Assembly (NCBI GenBank): GCA_002389905.1
Contig: DGRE01000029.1
Location: 1-64,000, forward strand
Source of the DNA: Hungatella sp. UBA4396
GTDB taxonomy: Bacteria; Bacillota; Clostridia; Lachnospirales; Lachnospiraceae
Direction of reading: 5' to 3'
Length of the DNA stretch: 64,000 bases
In this document: positions 26,460 through 35,648 of the stretch, piece after piece
Layout of the letters: every line of letters begins with the position of its first letter
Position numbering within the stretch: position 1 is the first letter of the stretch
The notes under the pieces: generated by a model
What the model saw: the letters and a program-made list of their open reading frames with translations, nothing else
The model's database searches: none
Told to the model about the DNA's origin: nothing
Made by a program: the position numbers and the translations under genes

Positions 26460-27401
26460 TTGAACGTTGTTGTAACGGGAGCCACCAGCTTTCTGGGAAG
26501 GAGGCTGGTGGACCGGCTTTTAAAAGACGGCAGCCAGGTGTTTGCGGTAGTCCGTCCAGGCTCAGGGAATTTAAGCAAGCTGGATGTAAACCGCAAGGGC
26601 CTGGTTTTAATTGAGCGTCAGCTTCAGGACTTGCAGGACCTTGATCAGGTCATTGGTGAACCTTGCGGCGCATTTTATCATTTTGGATGGGACGGCTCTG
26701 GAAGTGAAAATCGAATGAAGGCGGACGTACAGCAGAAGAATGCAGAGGATTCTTTAAAAGCTCTGGAGGGAGCCAGACGCCTTGGCTGCAAGCGCTTTCT
26801 TTTCAGCGGTTCCCAGGCAGAATACGGAATTCATAAGGAACCTTTATCAGAGGAGACAGAGTGCAGGCCGGTTTCTGAATACGGGAAAGCCAAGCTGGAA
26901 TTTTTAAAGCGGGCTATGGAGCAGACGGAAAGCTGGAGACAGGCGGGAATTTCTGACATGGAATACATTCATTCCAGAATATTCAGCGTCTATGGACCTG
27001 GAGACCACCCCTGGTCCTTGGTGGAAAGCTGTCTGGGTGCCTTTGGAAAAGGAGAGTACATTTCTCTGGGGGAATGCACCCAGATGTGGAATTTTTTATA
27101 TCTTGATGATTGTATCCAGGCTCTGGTGCTCCTGATGAATCAGGAGAAAGAATCCACTTCCGGGATTTATAACGTGGCGGGGCCGGAATGTGAAAACAGG
27201 CCATTGAGGGAATACATCCGGATGATGTATGAAACCATGGGCTTTCACGGAAGCTACAGCTATGGAAGGCGGAAACCCAATGCGGAAGGCCCGGCTAATC
27301 TGATTCCTGATATCAGAAAGCTTCAGGAGGCCACTGGTTGGAAGCCGGAGGTGTCATTTCCGGAAGGGATAAAAAGAACAGGCTTGGGAGGTAACATGTA
27401 A
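26460..27401 (+). CDS. NAD(P)-dependent sugar epimerase/dehydratase (extended SDR)
   Basis: A TTG start at 26460 is well placed after GGAGGAG. The 313-residue product opens with the Rossmann motif VVVTGATSFLGRRLVDRLL. It has the catalytic set Ser in FSGSQAEYG and Tyr-x3-Lys in YGKAKLEFLK (shifted spacing as in some family members), and PDIRKLQEATGWKPEVSF near the end, typical of nucleotide-sugar epimerases. The likely role is a 3,5- or 4-epimerisation or keto-reduction of an activated sugar. It is coupled to the following gene by one base. Confidence 0.8.
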   Translation: MNVVVTGATSFLGRRLVDRLLKDGSQVFAVVRPGSGNLSKLDVNRKGLVLIERQLQDLQDLDQVIGEPCGAFYHFGWDGSGSENRMKADVQQKNAEDSLKALEGARRLGCKRFLFSGSQAEYGIHKEPLSEETECRPVSEYGKAKLEFLKRAMEQTESWRQAGISDMEYIHSRIFSVYGPGDHPWSLVESCLGAFGKGEYISLGECTQMWNFLYLDDCIQALVLLMNQEKESTSGIYNVAGPECENRPLREYIRMMYETMGFHGSYSYGRRKPNAEGPANLIPDIRKLQEATGWKPEVSFPEGIKRTGLGGNM

Positions 27402-27402
27402 T

Positions 27403-28608
27403 ATGAGAGACAGAAATTGTATTGTATGCGGCACATCTCTTGGAGAAAAGCCGCTGATGACCCTTGAGCATATGCCGGCTTCTGCCCAGGACATTCCTTC
27501 AAAAGAAGAGGTTGAACATGACAAGGGTGTGACCCTTCATCTTCACCAGTGTGAAACCTGCGGCCTGGTGCAGTTTGACTGCCAGCCGGTGGCTTACTAT
27601 AAGGACGTTATCCGGTCCGGCGGATTTACTACTACCATGGTGGAGTTGAGAAGAAGCCAGTACCGTCATTTTATCGATACCTTCCGTTTGGAGGGAAAGA
27701 AGCTGATTGAGGCAGGATGCGGACAGGGAGAGTTCCTCGGCGTGCTGAATGAATTTCCGGTAAGGGCCTGTGGAATTGAATACAGGGAAAGTCTGGTTCA
27801 ATTAGCCAGGGAAAAGGGGCTTACGGTTTGGAAGCAGTTTGCAGAGGAGGGAGCGGTTTTAGAGCCTGGAGACGGCAGTATAACCGGCCCTTATGACGGT
27901 TTTTTGTCTTTTAATTTTCTGGAACATCAGCTTGAGCCCGTAAGTATGCTCCGCTGCCTTGCAGATAATTTAACAGAGAATGGAGTGGGCTTGATTACAG
28001 TCCCCAGTCTGGAATACATCCTTCAGTATGACGGCTATTATGAACTGATCCGGGATCATCTGGCTTATTATACCTTTGATACCCTTAAGTTTGCGGTTCA
28101 GGAGGCCGGATTTGAGGTTATAGAGGAAGAAATGATCAACAGGGACACTCTTTCCGTCCTTGTGAGAAAGACGGCAAAGCCGATGCAAGCACAGGCAGAA
28201 AAGGCCCGTCAAGAAAGAAATCCGGAAAAGGTGGATGTTTCCGGACTGATAGAAAGCCAGACTCTGATCGGAAGAGAAATGGAGAGTCTGATTGAAAACC
28301 TAAAGTCCCAGGGAAAACGGCTTGCCGTATGGGGAGCCAGCCATCAGGGCTTTACCCTGACAGCCACCACGGAAATCGGCAGGTTTGCGGAGTATATCAT
28401 TGATTCTGCTCCCTTTAAACAGGGGAAATATGCCCCTGCCTCCCATCTTCCTATTGTGTCTCCCGATCATTATAAAAAGGATCCGGTGGAGGTCATTTTG
28501 ATCGTGGCTCCCGGCTATACCAATGAGATTGCCGGGTCCATACGGGAAAAATTCGGCAATGATGTGGAGATTATGGCGTTAAAATCCAATCATCTGGAAA
28601 GGATATAG
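27403..28608 (+). CDS. SAM methyltransferase of the sugar C-methyltransferase type
   Basis: Of 401 residues, the first 60 hold a zinc site (CIVCGTS ... CETCGLVQF), as in Methyltransf_13. The middle holds a class I SAM motif (LIEAGCGQGEFLGVL), and the C-terminal third is a second Rossmann-like domain (RLAVWGASHQGFTLTA) as in Methyltransf_14. This three-part architecture is that of TylC3/NovU-type C-methyltransferases acting on 4-keto-deoxysugars. Together with the TPP enzyme it points to a branched sugar in the surface glycan (inference). GGAGG lies in the preceding gene's tail. Confidence 0.8.
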   Translation: MRDRNCIVCGTSLGEKPLMTLEHMPASAQDIPSKEEVEHDKGVTLHLHQCETCGLVQFDCQPVAYYKDVIRSGGFTTTMVELRRSQYRHFIDTFRLEGKKLIEAGCGQGEFLGVLNEFPVRACGIEYRESLVQLAREKGLTVWKQFAEEGAVLEPGDGSITGPYDGFLSFNFLEHQLEPVSMLRCLADNLTENGVGLITVPSLEYILQYDGYYELIRDHLAYYTFDTLKFAVQEAGFEVIEEEMINRDTLSVLVRKTAKPMQAQAEKARQERNPEKVDVSGLIESQTLIGREMESLIENLKSQGKRLAVWGASHQGFTLTATTEIGRFAEYIIDSAPFKQGKYAPASHLPIVSPDHYKKDPVEVILIVAPGYTNEIAGSIREKFGNDVEIMALKSNHLERI

Positions 28609-28617
28609 AATAAAACT

Positions 28618-29775
28618 ATGAAAGCATTTGTTTTAATTGAACCGGGGAAGGTTGGCTGGCATGAGGCTCCGGAACCTGTCCTCACTCCTTACGGTGCGAT
28701 CCTCCGTCCTCTGGCGGTTGCGCCCTGTTCTTCTGATGTTCATACCGTATACGGAGGTGGTTCCAGAAAGGCCCCCAACCTGATTCTGGGTCACGAGTGC
28801 GTGGGAGAAATTCTGGAAACAGGAGAACTGGTTCAGGATTTTAAACCGGGAGATGTGGTAGTGGTTCCTGCCATTACGCCGGACTGGCGGGCAATGGGAA
28901 TTCAGGAGGGGAATTTTAAACATGCTTCCGCACCTTTTTCCGGCCATCAGCTTGGAAGAACGGCTCCCGGAGTTTTTGCGGAGAAATTTCTCATTCCTGA
29001 TGCGGATACGACTTTGGCAAAGATTCCGGAAGGGGTTACTCTGGAACAGGCTCTCATGTGCGTGGATGTGGTGACTACAGGCTTTACCGGCGCTGAATTT
29101 GCCGATATTAAAATCGGTGACACGGTGGTGGTTCTTGGAATCGGCCCCATTGGTTTGATGGCCATAGAAGGCGCCCGCCATTTAGGAGCGGCCCGGATCA
29201 TTGCTGTGGGCAGCAGGCCTATTTGTGTGGAGCTGGCAAAGGAATTCGGAGCCACAGAGGTTCTCAGCTATAAGGTGAATCTGGCAGAAGGGCAAAGAGA
29301 GAACTCCCTGGGGGGTAAAGTGAATCCGCCCGAAGGTCAAAGAGAGGCCTCTCTGGTATGTAAGGACAAAGATGTGGTGCAGCAGGTTCTGGAACGGACA
29401 GGCGGTTTAGGCGCAGATGGCGTCATCATCTGCGGAGGCGGCGACGAGGTATTTGCCCAGGCGGTGGATATGGCCCGGTATGGCATTGGAACCATTTCCA
29501 ATGTGAATTATTTCGGCGGAACCGGAAATCTGCCCTTTCCCAAGTTTTCAGGAGGAAGAGGCATGGCAGGAAAGACCATTCATACAGAGCTTGCCAAGGG
29601 CGGCCGCATCAGGATGGAGCGCCTTCTTAAGATGGTTCAGTATGGAAGAATCAATCCCCAGAAATTAGTGACCCACCAGCTAAATGGTTTGGATCAGGTG
29701 GAAACAGCATTGCAGATGATGAAAGAAAAGCCGAAAGATTTAATTAAAGTCATGGTTCGGATAGATTGGAAGTGA
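28618..29775 (+). CDS. Zinc NADP-dependent secondary alcohol dehydrogenase with duplicated insertion
   Basis: This 385-residue protein matches the Clostridium beijerinckii/Thermoanaerobacter sec-ADH family along its length. The zinc ligands Cys (VAPCSSDVHTV), His-Glu (LGHECVG) and Asp (MCVDVVTTGF) are present, as are the Rossmann VVLGIGPIGLM and the NADP phosphate-binding VGSRPICVE. Family members have about 351 residues. The extra length is a 30-residue insert just after SYK, where the Tyr that contacts NADP in CbADH sits. Its place in a glycan operon suggests it reduces a keto group on a sugar or a small ketone; that is inference. Confidence 0.82.
   Translation: MKAFVLIEPGKVGWHEAPEPVLTPYGAILRPLAVAPCSSDVHTVYGGGSRKAPNLILGHECVGEILETGELVQDFKPGDVVVVPAITPDWRAMGIQEGNFKHASAPFSGHQLGRTAPGVFAEKFLIPDADTTLAKIPEGVTLEQALMCVDVVTTGFTGAEFADIKIGDTVVVLGIGPIGLMAIEGARHLGAARIIAVGSRPICVELAKEFGATEVLSYKVNLAEGQRENSLGGKVNPPEGQREASLVCKDKDVVQQVLERTGGLGADGVIICGGGDEVFAQAVDMARYGIGTISNVNYFGGTGNLPFPKFSGGRGMAGKTIHTELAKGGRIRMERLLKMVQYGRINPQKLVTHQLNGLDQVETALQMMKEKPKDLIKVMVRIDWK
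29272..29361 (+). repeat. Two 45-bp tandem in-frame repeats inside the alcohol dehydrogenase
   Basis: KVNLAEGQRENSLGG (29272-29316) and KVNPPEGQREASLVC (29317-29361) are 15-residue units that match at nine positions. They interrupt the Rossmann domain between SYK and DKDVVQQV, where the family has no insert. Confidence 0.8.
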
Positions 29776-29779
29776 ACAG

Positions 29780-30766
29780 ATGAAGACAATCAGTATTGTG
29801 GTTCCCTGCTATAATGAGGAAGAAAATGTAGAAGCCCTGTATCAGGCGATTTCCGGCATATTTAAGAAAGAGCTGCCGGATTATGGCTATGAGCTCATTT
29901 TTATCGATAATGATTCCAGGGATCATACCAGAGAAAAAATACGCAGGCTTTGTTCCCAGGATGAAGGAGTCAAGGGAATATTCAACGCCAAAAACTTCGG
30001 CCAGTTCAATTCCCCCTATTATGCCATGCTTCAGTCCACAGGAGACTGCACCATTCTCATGGCAGCGGACTTTCAGGACCCGGTAGAAATGATCCCAAGG
30101 TATGTAAAGGAATGGGAAAAGGGCTATCGGATCGTCATAGGAATCAAGGAATCCAGTAGGGAAAATAAGCTGATGTACTGGCTGAGAAGCTGCTATTATA
30201 AGGCTATTAAAAAGCTTTCCGACGTGGAGCAGATCGAGCACTTTACCGGCTTTGGGCTTTATGATGCAAGATTTATCAGAGTGCTGAGAGAGCTTGATGA
30301 CCCCACTCCCTTCCTTCGGGGAATCGTAGCGGAGCTTGGCTTCAAGCGCAAGGAAATCCCTTATGACCAGCCAAAACGCCGGGCAGGAAAGACCAGCAAT
30401 AACCTTTACCGCCTCTATGATGCGGCCATGCTGAGCATCACTTCCTATACTAAGGTGGGGCTTCGTCTTGCGACGATTTTTGGAAGCCTCTGTTCCTTTG
30501 CCAGCATGCTGGTGGCTCTTGTATACCTGGTTTTAAAATTAATGTACTGGGACCGCTTTCCGGCAGGTATGGTGCCTCTTTTGATCGGAATGTTTTTCCT
30601 GGGGTCCATACAGATTTTCTTTATCGGACTTGTGGGAGAGTACATCATGTCCATGAATGCCAGAATCATGAAACGGCCTCTTGTCATTGAAGAAGAGAGG
30701 ATCAATTTTACAGAAGAGGATATGCTTCTTACGGCAGCATCTGTGGAGGATGAAGATCAGAGATGA
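29780..30766 (+). CDS. Membrane GT2 glycosyltransferase (GtrB/DPM1-like)
   Basis: The 328-residue protein has the GT-A start ISIVVPCYNEEENVEAL, FIDNDSRDHT, LMAADFQDP (metal-binding) and RAGKTSNN before two C-terminal membrane segments (about 230-255 and 265-290). This is the GtrB/ArnC/DPM1 layout: such enzymes transfer a sugar from a nucleotide donor to undecaprenyl phosphate at the inner face of the membrane. It could supply a lipid-linked sugar for decoration of the surface polymer. It ends in ATGA shared with the next gene. Confidence 0.82.
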   Translation: MKTISIVVPCYNEEENVEALYQAISGIFKKELPDYGYELIFIDNDSRDHTREKIRRLCSQDEGVKGIFNAKNFGQFNSPYYAMLQSTGDCTILMAADFQDPVEMIPRYVKEWEKGYRIVIGIKESSRENKLMYWLRSCYYKAIKKLSDVEQIEHFTGFGLYDARFIRVLRELDDPTPFLRGIVAELGFKRKEIPYDQPKRRAGKTSNNLYRLYDAAMLSITSYTKVGLRLATIFGSLCSFASMLVALVYLVLKLMYWDRFPAGMVPLLIGMFFLGSIQIFFIGLVGEYIMSMNARIMKRPLVIEEERINFTEEDMLLTAASVEDEDQR

Positions 30767-32955
30767 AATATAAGATAGATATTGCACGAATCCGTGAAAA
30801 TTCAATGATATTAAATGGTTGGGTGATCGGCAGGACAGAAGAGACGGAGGCAGAGTTTCAGGTCTTGGACGGCAGTGAAAATCCAGTTGAATTTAAGCTG
30901 GTTCCCGTCCGCAGAGATGATGTGAGCCAGATTTATTTCAAGAAAACAGTGGCAAGGGATCTTGGTTTTGACATCCGGATACCTTATATCCGGGAGGAAA
31001 ATGAGGACCGGATTTTGGTCATCCATTGCGACGGCAAAACCGTAAAGGTGAAGCTCAATGCATCCATTCTGGAACGGCAGAACAGTTCTGCCCACAAAAG
31101 GACTGCCAAGCTGAAAAGCATGATGAACGCCCAAACCCTTTGCTCCGCAGTGGACTTCTGGAAGGAAAACGGCTTTAAAGCGCTGCTGTTAAAGTCCAGA
31201 CACAAACTTCAGGGCATTGACAGTGATTACGATTACCCGGAGTGGTACAGCCTTACCAAAACATCAGAAGAAGACTTAGAAGCCCAGAAGAAAACTGTTT
31301 TTGACTATAACCCCAAGATGTCTGTGGTAATCCCTGCCTATAAGACGCCGGAGCGGTTTCTGGCAGCTATGCTGGATTCCCTTCTGTCCCAGACCTATAC
31401 CAAATGGGAAGTCTGCATAGCAGACGGAAGCCCTAAGGGGGAGAGTGTGGAACGGGTGTTAAAGCGCTATGCTTCAAAGGATGAGAGAATCCGGTACGTG
31501 ATTTTAGGAGAGAATAAGGGAATCTCAGGAAATACCAATGCAGCTATTGAAATGGCTACAGGAGATTTTGTGGTTTTAGCAGACCACGACGATACCCTGG
31601 CTCCTGATGCCTTGTTTGAATGCGTAAAGGCCATTAATTCTGATCCTGAAATCGATGTGGTTTATACTGATGAAGACAAGCTGGACATGGATGGAGGAGA
31701 GTTGTTCGAACCTCATTTCAAGCCGGACTTTAACCCTGATCTCTTAACCAGCGTCAACTATATCTGCCATCTGTTTGTGGTCAATCACGACCTTCTTATG
31801 GAAGTGGGCGGTTTCCGGGAGGAATTTGACGGAGCCCAGGATTATGATTTTATTTTCCGCTGTACGGAAAAGGCCAGGAAGATTTATCATATACCAAAGG
31901 CACTATACCACTGGCGCTGTCACCAGAATTCCACCGCCAGCAACCCGGAAAGCAAGCTTTATGCCTTTGAGGCAGGAGCAAGAGCCATTAAGGCCCATTA
32001 TGAACGGATGGGCATTGGGGTGAAATTCGTGGAAAAGGGAGTGGATTACGGTATTTATCATTCCACCTTTGAGATAATCGGAGAGCCCTTGATTTCTATT
32101 ATTATCCCCAACAAGGACCACAGCGCTGATTTGGATTTATGTATGCGCACCCTCATTGAAAAATCCACTTACAGGAACCTGGAATTCATTGTGGTGGAAA
32201 ATAACAGCACTGCCCCGGAAACCTTCGCTTATTATGAAAAAATCCAAAAGGAATTTGACTTCGTCCGGGTGGTGAAATGGGACCGGGAATTCAATTACTC
32301 TGCCATCAATAATTTCGGCGTTTCCTTTGCAAAGGGAGAATATCTTCTGTTTTTAAATAATGATACAGAAATCATCAATCCGGAAAGCATCCATGAACTT
32401 CTTGGCTTCTGCCAGCGGGAGGATGTGGGAATTGTGGGAGCCAGACTCTTATATTCCGATGATACCATTCAGCATGCCGGTGTGGTAGTAGGCTTTGGCG
32501 GAATTGCAGGCCATACCTTTATCGGCCTTCATAAGGCAGAAAGCAGCTATTTCAACCAGGCCATGTGCGCCAGAAACTACAGCGCGGTAACTGCTGCCTG
32601 TATGATGAGCAAAAGATCCCTGTTTGATCAGGTGGGAGGCTTTACAGAGGAGCTGCAGGTTGCTTTTAATGATATTGATTACTGTATGAAGATCCGCTCG
32701 ATCAATAAGCTGGTGGTTTATGCGCCTTACGCCCTGTTCTACCACTATGAGTCCAAATCCAGAGGTCTGGAGGACACCCCGGAGAAGGTGGAACGTTTTA
32801 ACCGGGAGATTAAGAAGTTTTCAGAGCGGTGGCCGGATATTTTAAGAGAGGGAGACCCTTATTACAATCCCAACTTAACCCTGCGCAAGTCCAACTTCGC
32901 CCTGCGTGACCTTAAAAAGGAAAAAATCGGGGAACCTTACAAGCTTGAGGTGTGA
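30763..32955 (+). CDS. Double-domain GT2 glycosyltransferase
   Basis: At 730 residues it holds an N-terminal beta-rich domain of about 130 residues (MILNGWVIGRTEETEAEFQ), then two GT2 domains. The first starts at MSVVIPAYKTPERF with ADHDDTLAPDAL and VYTDEDKLD. The second starts at ISIIIPNKDHSADL with LFLNNDTEIINPES and FNDIDYCMKIR. Such two-domain enzymes commonly add two different sugars in rhamnan or O-antigen-type polymers. No membrane segment is seen. It overlaps the previous gene by four bases and is followed by another GT2 gene after one base. Confidence 0.85.
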   Translation: MKYKIDIARIRENSMILNGWVIGRTEETEAEFQVLDGSENPVEFKLVPVRRDDVSQIYFKKTVARDLGFDIRIPYIREENEDRILVIHCDGKTVKVKLNASILERQNSSAHKRTAKLKSMMNAQTLCSAVDFWKENGFKALLLKSRHKLQGIDSDYDYPEWYSLTKTSEEDLEAQKKTVFDYNPKMSVVIPAYKTPERFLAAMLDSLLSQTYTKWEVCIADGSPKGESVERVLKRYASKDERIRYVILGENKGISGNTNAAIEMATGDFVVLADHDDTLAPDALFECVKAINSDPEIDVVYTDEDKLDMDGGELFEPHFKPDFNPDLLTSVNYICHLFVVNHDLLMEVGGFREEFDGAQDYDFIFRCTEKARKIYHIPKALYHWRCHQNSTASNPESKLYAFEAGARAIKAHYERMGIGVKFVEKGVDYGIYHSTFEIIGEPLISIIIPNKDHSADLDLCMRTLIEKSTYRNLEFIVVENNSTAPETFAYYEKIQKEFDFVRVVKWDREFNYSAINNFGVSFAKGEYLLFLNNDTEIINPESIHELLGFCQREDVGIVGARLLYSDDTIQHAGVVVGFGGIAGHTFIGLHKAESSYFNQAMCARNYSAVTAACMMSKRSLFDQVGGFTEELQVAFNDIDYCMKIRSINKLVVYAPYALFYHYESKSRGLEDTPEKVERFNREIKKFSERWPDILREGDPYYNPNLTLRKSNFALRDLKKEKIGEPYKLEV

Positions 32956-32956
32956 G

Positions 32957-33946
32957 ATGCAGAAAAAAGTGACCATCATTATTCCTAATTACAATGGACT
33001 TAAATTTATGGAACCCTGTTTTAAAGCCCTGGAAGCTCAGAGTGAAAAGAACTTTGAGCTTCTTGTGGTGGACAACGGTTCTTCCGATGGCAGTGTGGAA
33101 TGGCTGAAGGAGCGGGATATCCCTTCTGTATTTCTCGAAGAAAACACCGGCTTTTCCGGGGCTGTAAATGTAGGAATCAGCCGTTCCCGGACTCCCTATG
33201 TCATTCTTCTAAACAATGATACGGAGCCGGAGCCGGATTATGTCAAGGAAATGGTAAAAGCCATTGAACGGTCCCCTGAAATATTTTCCGTCAGCAGCAA
33301 GATGATCCAGCTCTATCACAAGGAGCTGATGGATGATGCAGGAGACATGTACAGTCTTCTTGGCTGGGCCTACCAGCGCGGCGTAGGCCACAGCAGCCGG
33401 GGCTACCGAAAACCCTGCCAGGTATTTTCGGCCTGTGCGGGAGCGGCGATTTACCGGAGAGAGGTTTTTGAGGAAATCGGCGGCTTCGACGAGGACCACT
33501 TTGCTTATTTGGAGGATATCGATGTAGGATACCGTGCAAAGATCTTCGGATATAAAAATATGTACTGCCCTACAGCCGTAGTTTACCACGTAGGAAGCGG
33601 AACCAGCGGTTCCAAGTATAACTCCTTCAAGGTCCGTCTGGCTGCCAGGAACAATGTGTATTTAAATTATAAAAACATGCCCTTTCTCCAGCTTTTTATA
33701 AACCTGGGGCCATTACTGGCAGGGATGTTTGTGAAATATTTGTTTTTCCGGAAAATCGGCTTTGCTTCTGATTATGTGGAAGGACTTAAAGAAGGTTTGA
33801 GGACGGCGGGAAAAACGAAGAAAGTAAAGTTCCGTTCCTCTCATTTAGGGAACTATTTGCGTATAGAAGGAGAGTTGATTTATGGAACAATCCTCTATAT
33901 TTGGGAATTTTTAAAAAGAAAGCTAAAAATTTTCAGGTCATTTTAA
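32957..33946 (+). CDS. GT2 glycosyltransferase (rhamnosyltransferase-like)
   Basis: Start ATG 32957 is preceded by GAGGTG; the longer frame from 32906 lies inside the upstream gene. The 329-residue product has VTIIIPNYNGLKFM, VVDNGSSDGSVEWL, ILLNNDTEPEPDYV and GGFDEDHFAYLEDIDVGYR, the classic motif set of WbbL-type rhamnosyltransferases. The C-terminal 90 residues are basic and hydrophobic, suited to membrane association. It closes the operon before a 250-base structured gap. Confidence 0.85.
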   Translation: MQKKVTIIIPNYNGLKFMEPCFKALEAQSEKNFELLVVDNGSSDGSVEWLKERDIPSVFLEENTGFSGAVNVGISRSRTPYVILLNNDTEPEPDYVKEMVKAIERSPEIFSVSSKMIQLYHKELMDDAGDMYSLLGWAYQRGVGHSSRGYRKPCQVFSACAGAAIYRREVFEEIGGFDEDHFAYLEDIDVGYRAKIFGYKNMYCPTAVVYHVGSGTSGSKYNSFKVRLAARNNVYLNYKNMPFLQLFINLGPLLAGMFVKYLFFRKIGFASDYVEGLKEGLRTAGKTKKVKFRSSHLGNYLRIEGELIYGTILYIWEFLKRKLKIFRSF

Positions 33947-33980
33947 GAATAATTTAATAGCAACATAGGGATTTATTGTG

Positions 33981-34160
33981 TATAATATCCACGAAAGCAA
34001 TGAGCAGTGCGAAACAGGGCGCGAAAGATTTTTTTCGTTGTGCCCGCACATAAGAAAAAAATTTTTTGTGTCCTGTTTCATAGGGCGAATGCCCGTGAGC
34101 CGGTAAAGCCGCAGGCTTTACCGGCTGCACTGCGGACTTACGGGCAACACATGCCTCCCC
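33981..34160 (+). ncRNA. Candidate structured leader RNA before the priming transferase gene
   Basis: A TATAAT is at 33981-33986. Downstream lie nested stems. GAAACAGG (34011-34018) pairs with CCTGTTTC (34072-34079). AGCCGGTAAAGCC (34098-34110) pairs exactly with 34114-34126 over a 3-base loop. TGCCCGTGAG (34090-34099) pairs with CTTACGGGCA (34137-34146), allowing one G-U pair. The region is much richer in G+C than the gene ends around it. It could be an attenuator or riboswitch for the sugar transferase, or an interspersed repeat; no known class was recognised. Confidence 0.45.
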
Positions 34161-34196
34161 TATGATTCACCCTCACAATTCGGAAGGTTTTCCACT

Positions 34197-35615
34197 ATGA
34201 TAAAAGACAATCAAAAAAAACTAAACGGATTCCACGTAGTACTGGACGCTTTAGTCCTTGCCCTGTCCTATTTTCTATCATGGGCGCTGCTTCTCACAGG
34301 AAACCGCATATTCAGCCCCGGAAAAGGAGTTTTGGCCCCTCAGTATTATTTCGCAGTATTTCTCGTAATGCTGCCAGTGTACCTTCTGCTCTACGGCATC
34401 TTTAATTTATACACGCCGAAGAGAATCCAGGGAAAGCGGTATGAGTTTGCCAATATCTGCAAGGCCAATTTATTTGGGGTTTTGCTCTTTACCATGATTT
34501 TTTTTCTGGCAAAGAATAACCCTTATTTCCGTGAGTTCTCCAGAAGAATCATATTCTACTTCTGCGCCATCAACATCGTCCTGGAAACCATAGAACGCAA
34601 CCTTATCCGCTACACCCTCCGTTCCATGCGTTCCAAAGGCTACAACCAGAAGCACATCCTCTTAATCGGTTACAGCCGTGCCGCCGAAGGCTTCATAGAC
34701 CGGGTTCTGTTCAACCCCGAATGGGGATACCAGATCAAAGGAATTCTGGATAACACCAAAGAATGGGGAACCGGATACAAAGGAATCAACGTCATTGGAA
34801 AAGTAGGAGATTTAGACGAAATCCTGAACTTAAACTCCCTGGATGAAATAGCGATCACCCTCAGCATCACCGAATACGCCAACTTAGAAAGAATTGTAGC
34901 CTCCTGCGAGAAATCAGGAGTCCACACCAAATTTATTCCCGACTATAACAACATGATCCCCACCAGACCCTATATTGAAGATCTCCACGGTCTGCCGGTA
35001 GTAAACATCCGCCGGGTGCCTCTGACCGACCCTCTGAACGCCATGGCAAAAAGAGCGGTAGACATTTTAGGGGCTGTTTTTGCATTGCTTTTATTTTCAC
35101 CCATCATGCTTTTAGCAGCAGCTCTCATTAAGCTGACTTCCCCCGGTCCTCTCATCTACAGCCAGGAGCGGGTAGGCCTTCACAACAGGCCGTTTAAAAT
35201 GTATAAGTTCCGTTCCATGGTGGTTCAGGCGCCATCCGAAGAAAAAACAAAATGGACCTCCCCCCATGATTCCCGTGTAACCCCTATAGGACGATTCATC
35301 AGAAAGACAAGTATTGATGAGATGCCACAATTTTTAAATGTACTCCGGGGAGACATGAGCTTAGTGGGTCCAAGACCAGAAAGACCTCTCTTTGTGGAAA
35401 AATTTAAAGAAGAAATCCCCCGCTATATGATCAAGCATCAGGTGCGTCCGGGAATCACCGGATGGGCTCAGGTAAACGGATACCGGGGAGATACTTCTAT
35501 TACAAAGAGAATTGAACACGATTTGTATTACATTGAAAACTGGACCCTGGGATATGACTTTAAGATTTTATTTCTTACCGTATTCAAGGGATTTATCAAT
35601 AAAAATGCGTACTGA
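34197..35615 (+). CDS. Polyprenyl-phosphate hexose-1-phosphate transferase (priming enzyme)
   Basis: The 472-residue protein has about five membrane segments (four in the first 125 residues, one near 285-310). A CoA-binding_3 Rossmann-like domain (HILLIGYSRAAEGF) follows, then a C-terminal catalytic domain with ERVGLHNRPFKMYKFRSM, SIDEMPQFLNVLRGDMSLVG, PRPERP and RPGITGWAQVNGYRG. This is the WbaP/CpsE type, which starts exopolysaccharide or capsule synthesis by moving a sugar-1-phosphate onto undecaprenyl phosphate. It lies behind the structured leader and just before the LCP gene, the usual order for surface-polymer loci. Confidence 0.9.
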   Translation: MIKDNQKKLNGFHVVLDALVLALSYFLSWALLLTGNRIFSPGKGVLAPQYYFAVFLVMLPVYLLLYGIFNLYTPKRIQGKRYEFANICKANLFGVLLFTMIFFLAKNNPYFREFSRRIIFYFCAINIVLETIERNLIRYTLRSMRSKGYNQKHILLIGYSRAAEGFIDRVLFNPEWGYQIKGILDNTKEWGTGYKGINVIGKVGDLDEILNLNSLDEIAITLSITEYANLERIVASCEKSGVHTKFIPDYNNMIPTRPYIEDLHGLPVVNIRRVPLTDPLNAMAKRAVDILGAVFALLLFSPIMLLAAALIKLTSPGPLIYSQERVGLHNRPFKMYKFRSMVVQAPSEEKTKWTSPHDSRVTPIGRFIRKTSIDEMPQFLNVLRGDMSLVGPRPERPLFVEKFKEEIPRYMIKHQVRPGITGWAQVNGYRGDTSITKRIEHDLYYIENWTLGYDFKILFLTVFKGFINKNAY

Positions 35616-35648
35616 TACCACGACACCATTAGGATTGAGGATAAATAG

